Below, in pieces: positions 4,570 through 5,055 of a stretch of 5,055 bases of DNA (position 1 is its first letter; the number at the start of each line of letters is the position of its first letter). The stretch is taken from the NCBI GenBank assembly GCA_948938605.1, contig CARAIG010000059.1:1-5055 (forward strand), written 5' to 3'. Under the pieces are notes generated by a model. The model had not been told where the DNA came from and searched no databases. It saw nothing but the letters and a program-made list of their open reading frames with translations. Made by a program: the position numbers and the translations under genes. Origin of the DNA: an uncultured Eubacteriales bacterium (GTDB lineage Bacteria; Bacillota; Clostridia; Christensenellales; CAG-314).

Positions 4570-4727
4570 TTAAAGGGGACGTCGAAATTACACTTGCGTA
4601 CACTTGGCTCGGCGAACGTCTTACGCCTACACAATTTTGGTGGGCGTTGGGCGGAGCCATTGCATTTACGCTAATAGTTATTGCAGCGGTAATCTTTGTA
4701 ATAGTTAAGGTGGTGAAAAAGAAATGA
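4566..4727 (+). CDS. -1 frame continuation of the surface protein: last repeat strand plus C-terminal membrane anchor
   Basis: After the slip the frame reads LIKGDVEITLAYTWLGERL (the start of 53 codons) and ends …IVKVVKKK, TGA at 4725-4727. 'IKGDVEITLAY' matches the closing strand of earlier repeats ('ITGDITLYAGF', 'LTEDTTLTAKF'), which argues that this is the true end of repeat 4. Then comes a hydrophobic span of about 24 residues (FWWALGGAIAFTLIVIAAVIFVIV) and a KVVKKK tail, a normal stop-transfer anchor. There is no ATG, GTG or usable TTG in this frame. If it is made separately, the only candidate is an ATT at 4587 with AAAGGGGA (4572-4579) at about 8 nt, giving a 46-aa peptide. A fused product would have 539 aa. 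The last four bases overlap the next gene (ATGA). Confidence 0.6.
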   Translation, partial: LIKGDVEITLAYTWLGERLTPTQFWWALGGAIAFTLIVIAAVIFVIVKVVKKK

Positions 4728-5055
4728 AGAAGTTATCTTTAATTTTAGTAATTATCTTAATAGCAAGTTGTTTAGGCAGTGGACTGACGTCCATTGCCTT
4801 TGCCGCTTCCGAAACTATTTACACAGACGTCCTCGAAGATTTAAGTAAAGACGAAACGTTCAATGTTGAAAATGTCAAAGCGGAAGCAACGGAGCAAGGC
4901 AACCCCGAAATGTATGTTTTTCAAATAGCCGAAAGCAACACAAGGGAATTATTCGTTTATGTGTTCCAACAATCCGAACATAAGTACACTGCGAGCGAGA
5001 TACGAATTAGCACGTCCATTGGCGACAACTTTGCGCCCAAAGATTACAAGTTAAC
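4724..5055 (+). CDS. Partial exported protein (signal peptide or lipoprotein), C-terminus off the right edge
   Basis: 110 codons are visible from an ATG that overlaps the upstream TGA; AAGGTGG lies about 10 nt before it. Residues 1-27 are an export signal: MKK, a hydrophobic core LSLILVIILIASCLG, and an AFA-A site for signal peptidase I after A27. I13-A14-S15-C16 also fits a lipobox, so it may instead be a lipoprotein lipidated at C16. The mature part begins ASETIYTDVLEDLSKDETFN and continues QIAESNTRELFVYVFQQSEH…ISTSIGDNF. I have seen this 'VLxDLxKDExFN…QIAES…ELFVYVYQ' pattern in exported proteins of gut Clostridia but cannot name the family or a function. Coupling to the surface-protein gene suggests they act together at the envelope. 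Confidence 0.82.
   Translation, partial: MKKLSLILVIILIASCLGSGLTSIAFAASETIYTDVLEDLSKDETFNVENVKAEATEQGNPEMYVFQIAESNTRELFVYVFQQSEHKYTASEIRISTSIGDNFAPKDYKL

Noticed and set aside
1..5055. CRISPR array, tRNA, rRNA or insertion sequence
   Set aside because: No regularly spaced repeats, no tRNA-like cloverleaf, no transposase fragment or terminal inverted repeats were seen.

Overview
The window looks like the early and structural part of a small mobile element (filamentous-phage-like prophage, plasmid or integrative element) in a gut-type Bacillota/Clostridia host. Three things point there. Every gene has a strong AAGGAG-type Shine-Dalgarno site. The -35/-10 boxes are clear. The large surface protein is built from InlB B-type (Flg_new / Listeria-Bacteroides) repeats, which are abundant in gut Clostridia. 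No integrase, relaxase, Rep or Zot-type ATPase lies inside the window, so the class of element is inferred.

Layout. Bases 1-523 (minus strand) hold a two-gene operon: an XRE-family repressor followed 16 nt later by a gene that runs off the left edge. Bases 524-722 are a divergent control region. It has a consensus rightward promoter (TTGACA-17-TATAGT), AGTAGT/TACTAC half-sites over it, and a structured leader of about 113 nt. This is the arrangement of a lysogeny or transfer switch. Bases 723-5055 (plus strand) look like one operon: a cysteine-rich 165-aa protein; a 301-aa DUF3102/ParB-HTH-like protein; a 102-aa beta-rich protein that could be a ssDNA-binding protein; a 57-aa zinc-ribbon protein; a 65-aa basic protein; a membrane-anchored InlB-repeat surface protein; and an exported protein cut by the right edge. 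The last genes are tightly coupled through ATGA overlaps.

Most unusual points. (1) The surface-protein ORF stops at 4569, but its fourth repeat and a C-terminal membrane anchor ending in KVVKKK continue in the -1 frame to 4727. The join is a canonical A AAT TTT heptamer directly before the stop, with an SD-like AGGG 12 nt upstream. This suggests programmed -1 frameshifting, poly-T phase variation or a one-base loss. (2) A perfect 20-bp palindrome (1829-1848) lies inside the DUF3102-like gene. (3) The 112-nt gap before that gene folds into hairpins, two of which have 7-nt loops that are exactly complementary (a potential kissing-loop RNA). (4) Several intergenic gaps hold hairpins with a single 5' bulge near the next ribosome binding site, a shape used by some phage translational operators.

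Proposed working model (inference): the XRE protein represses the rightward operon. That operon makes DNA-handling proteins first and then membrane or surface proteins for particle assembly or cell contact, with RNA structures in the gaps tuning the ratios.
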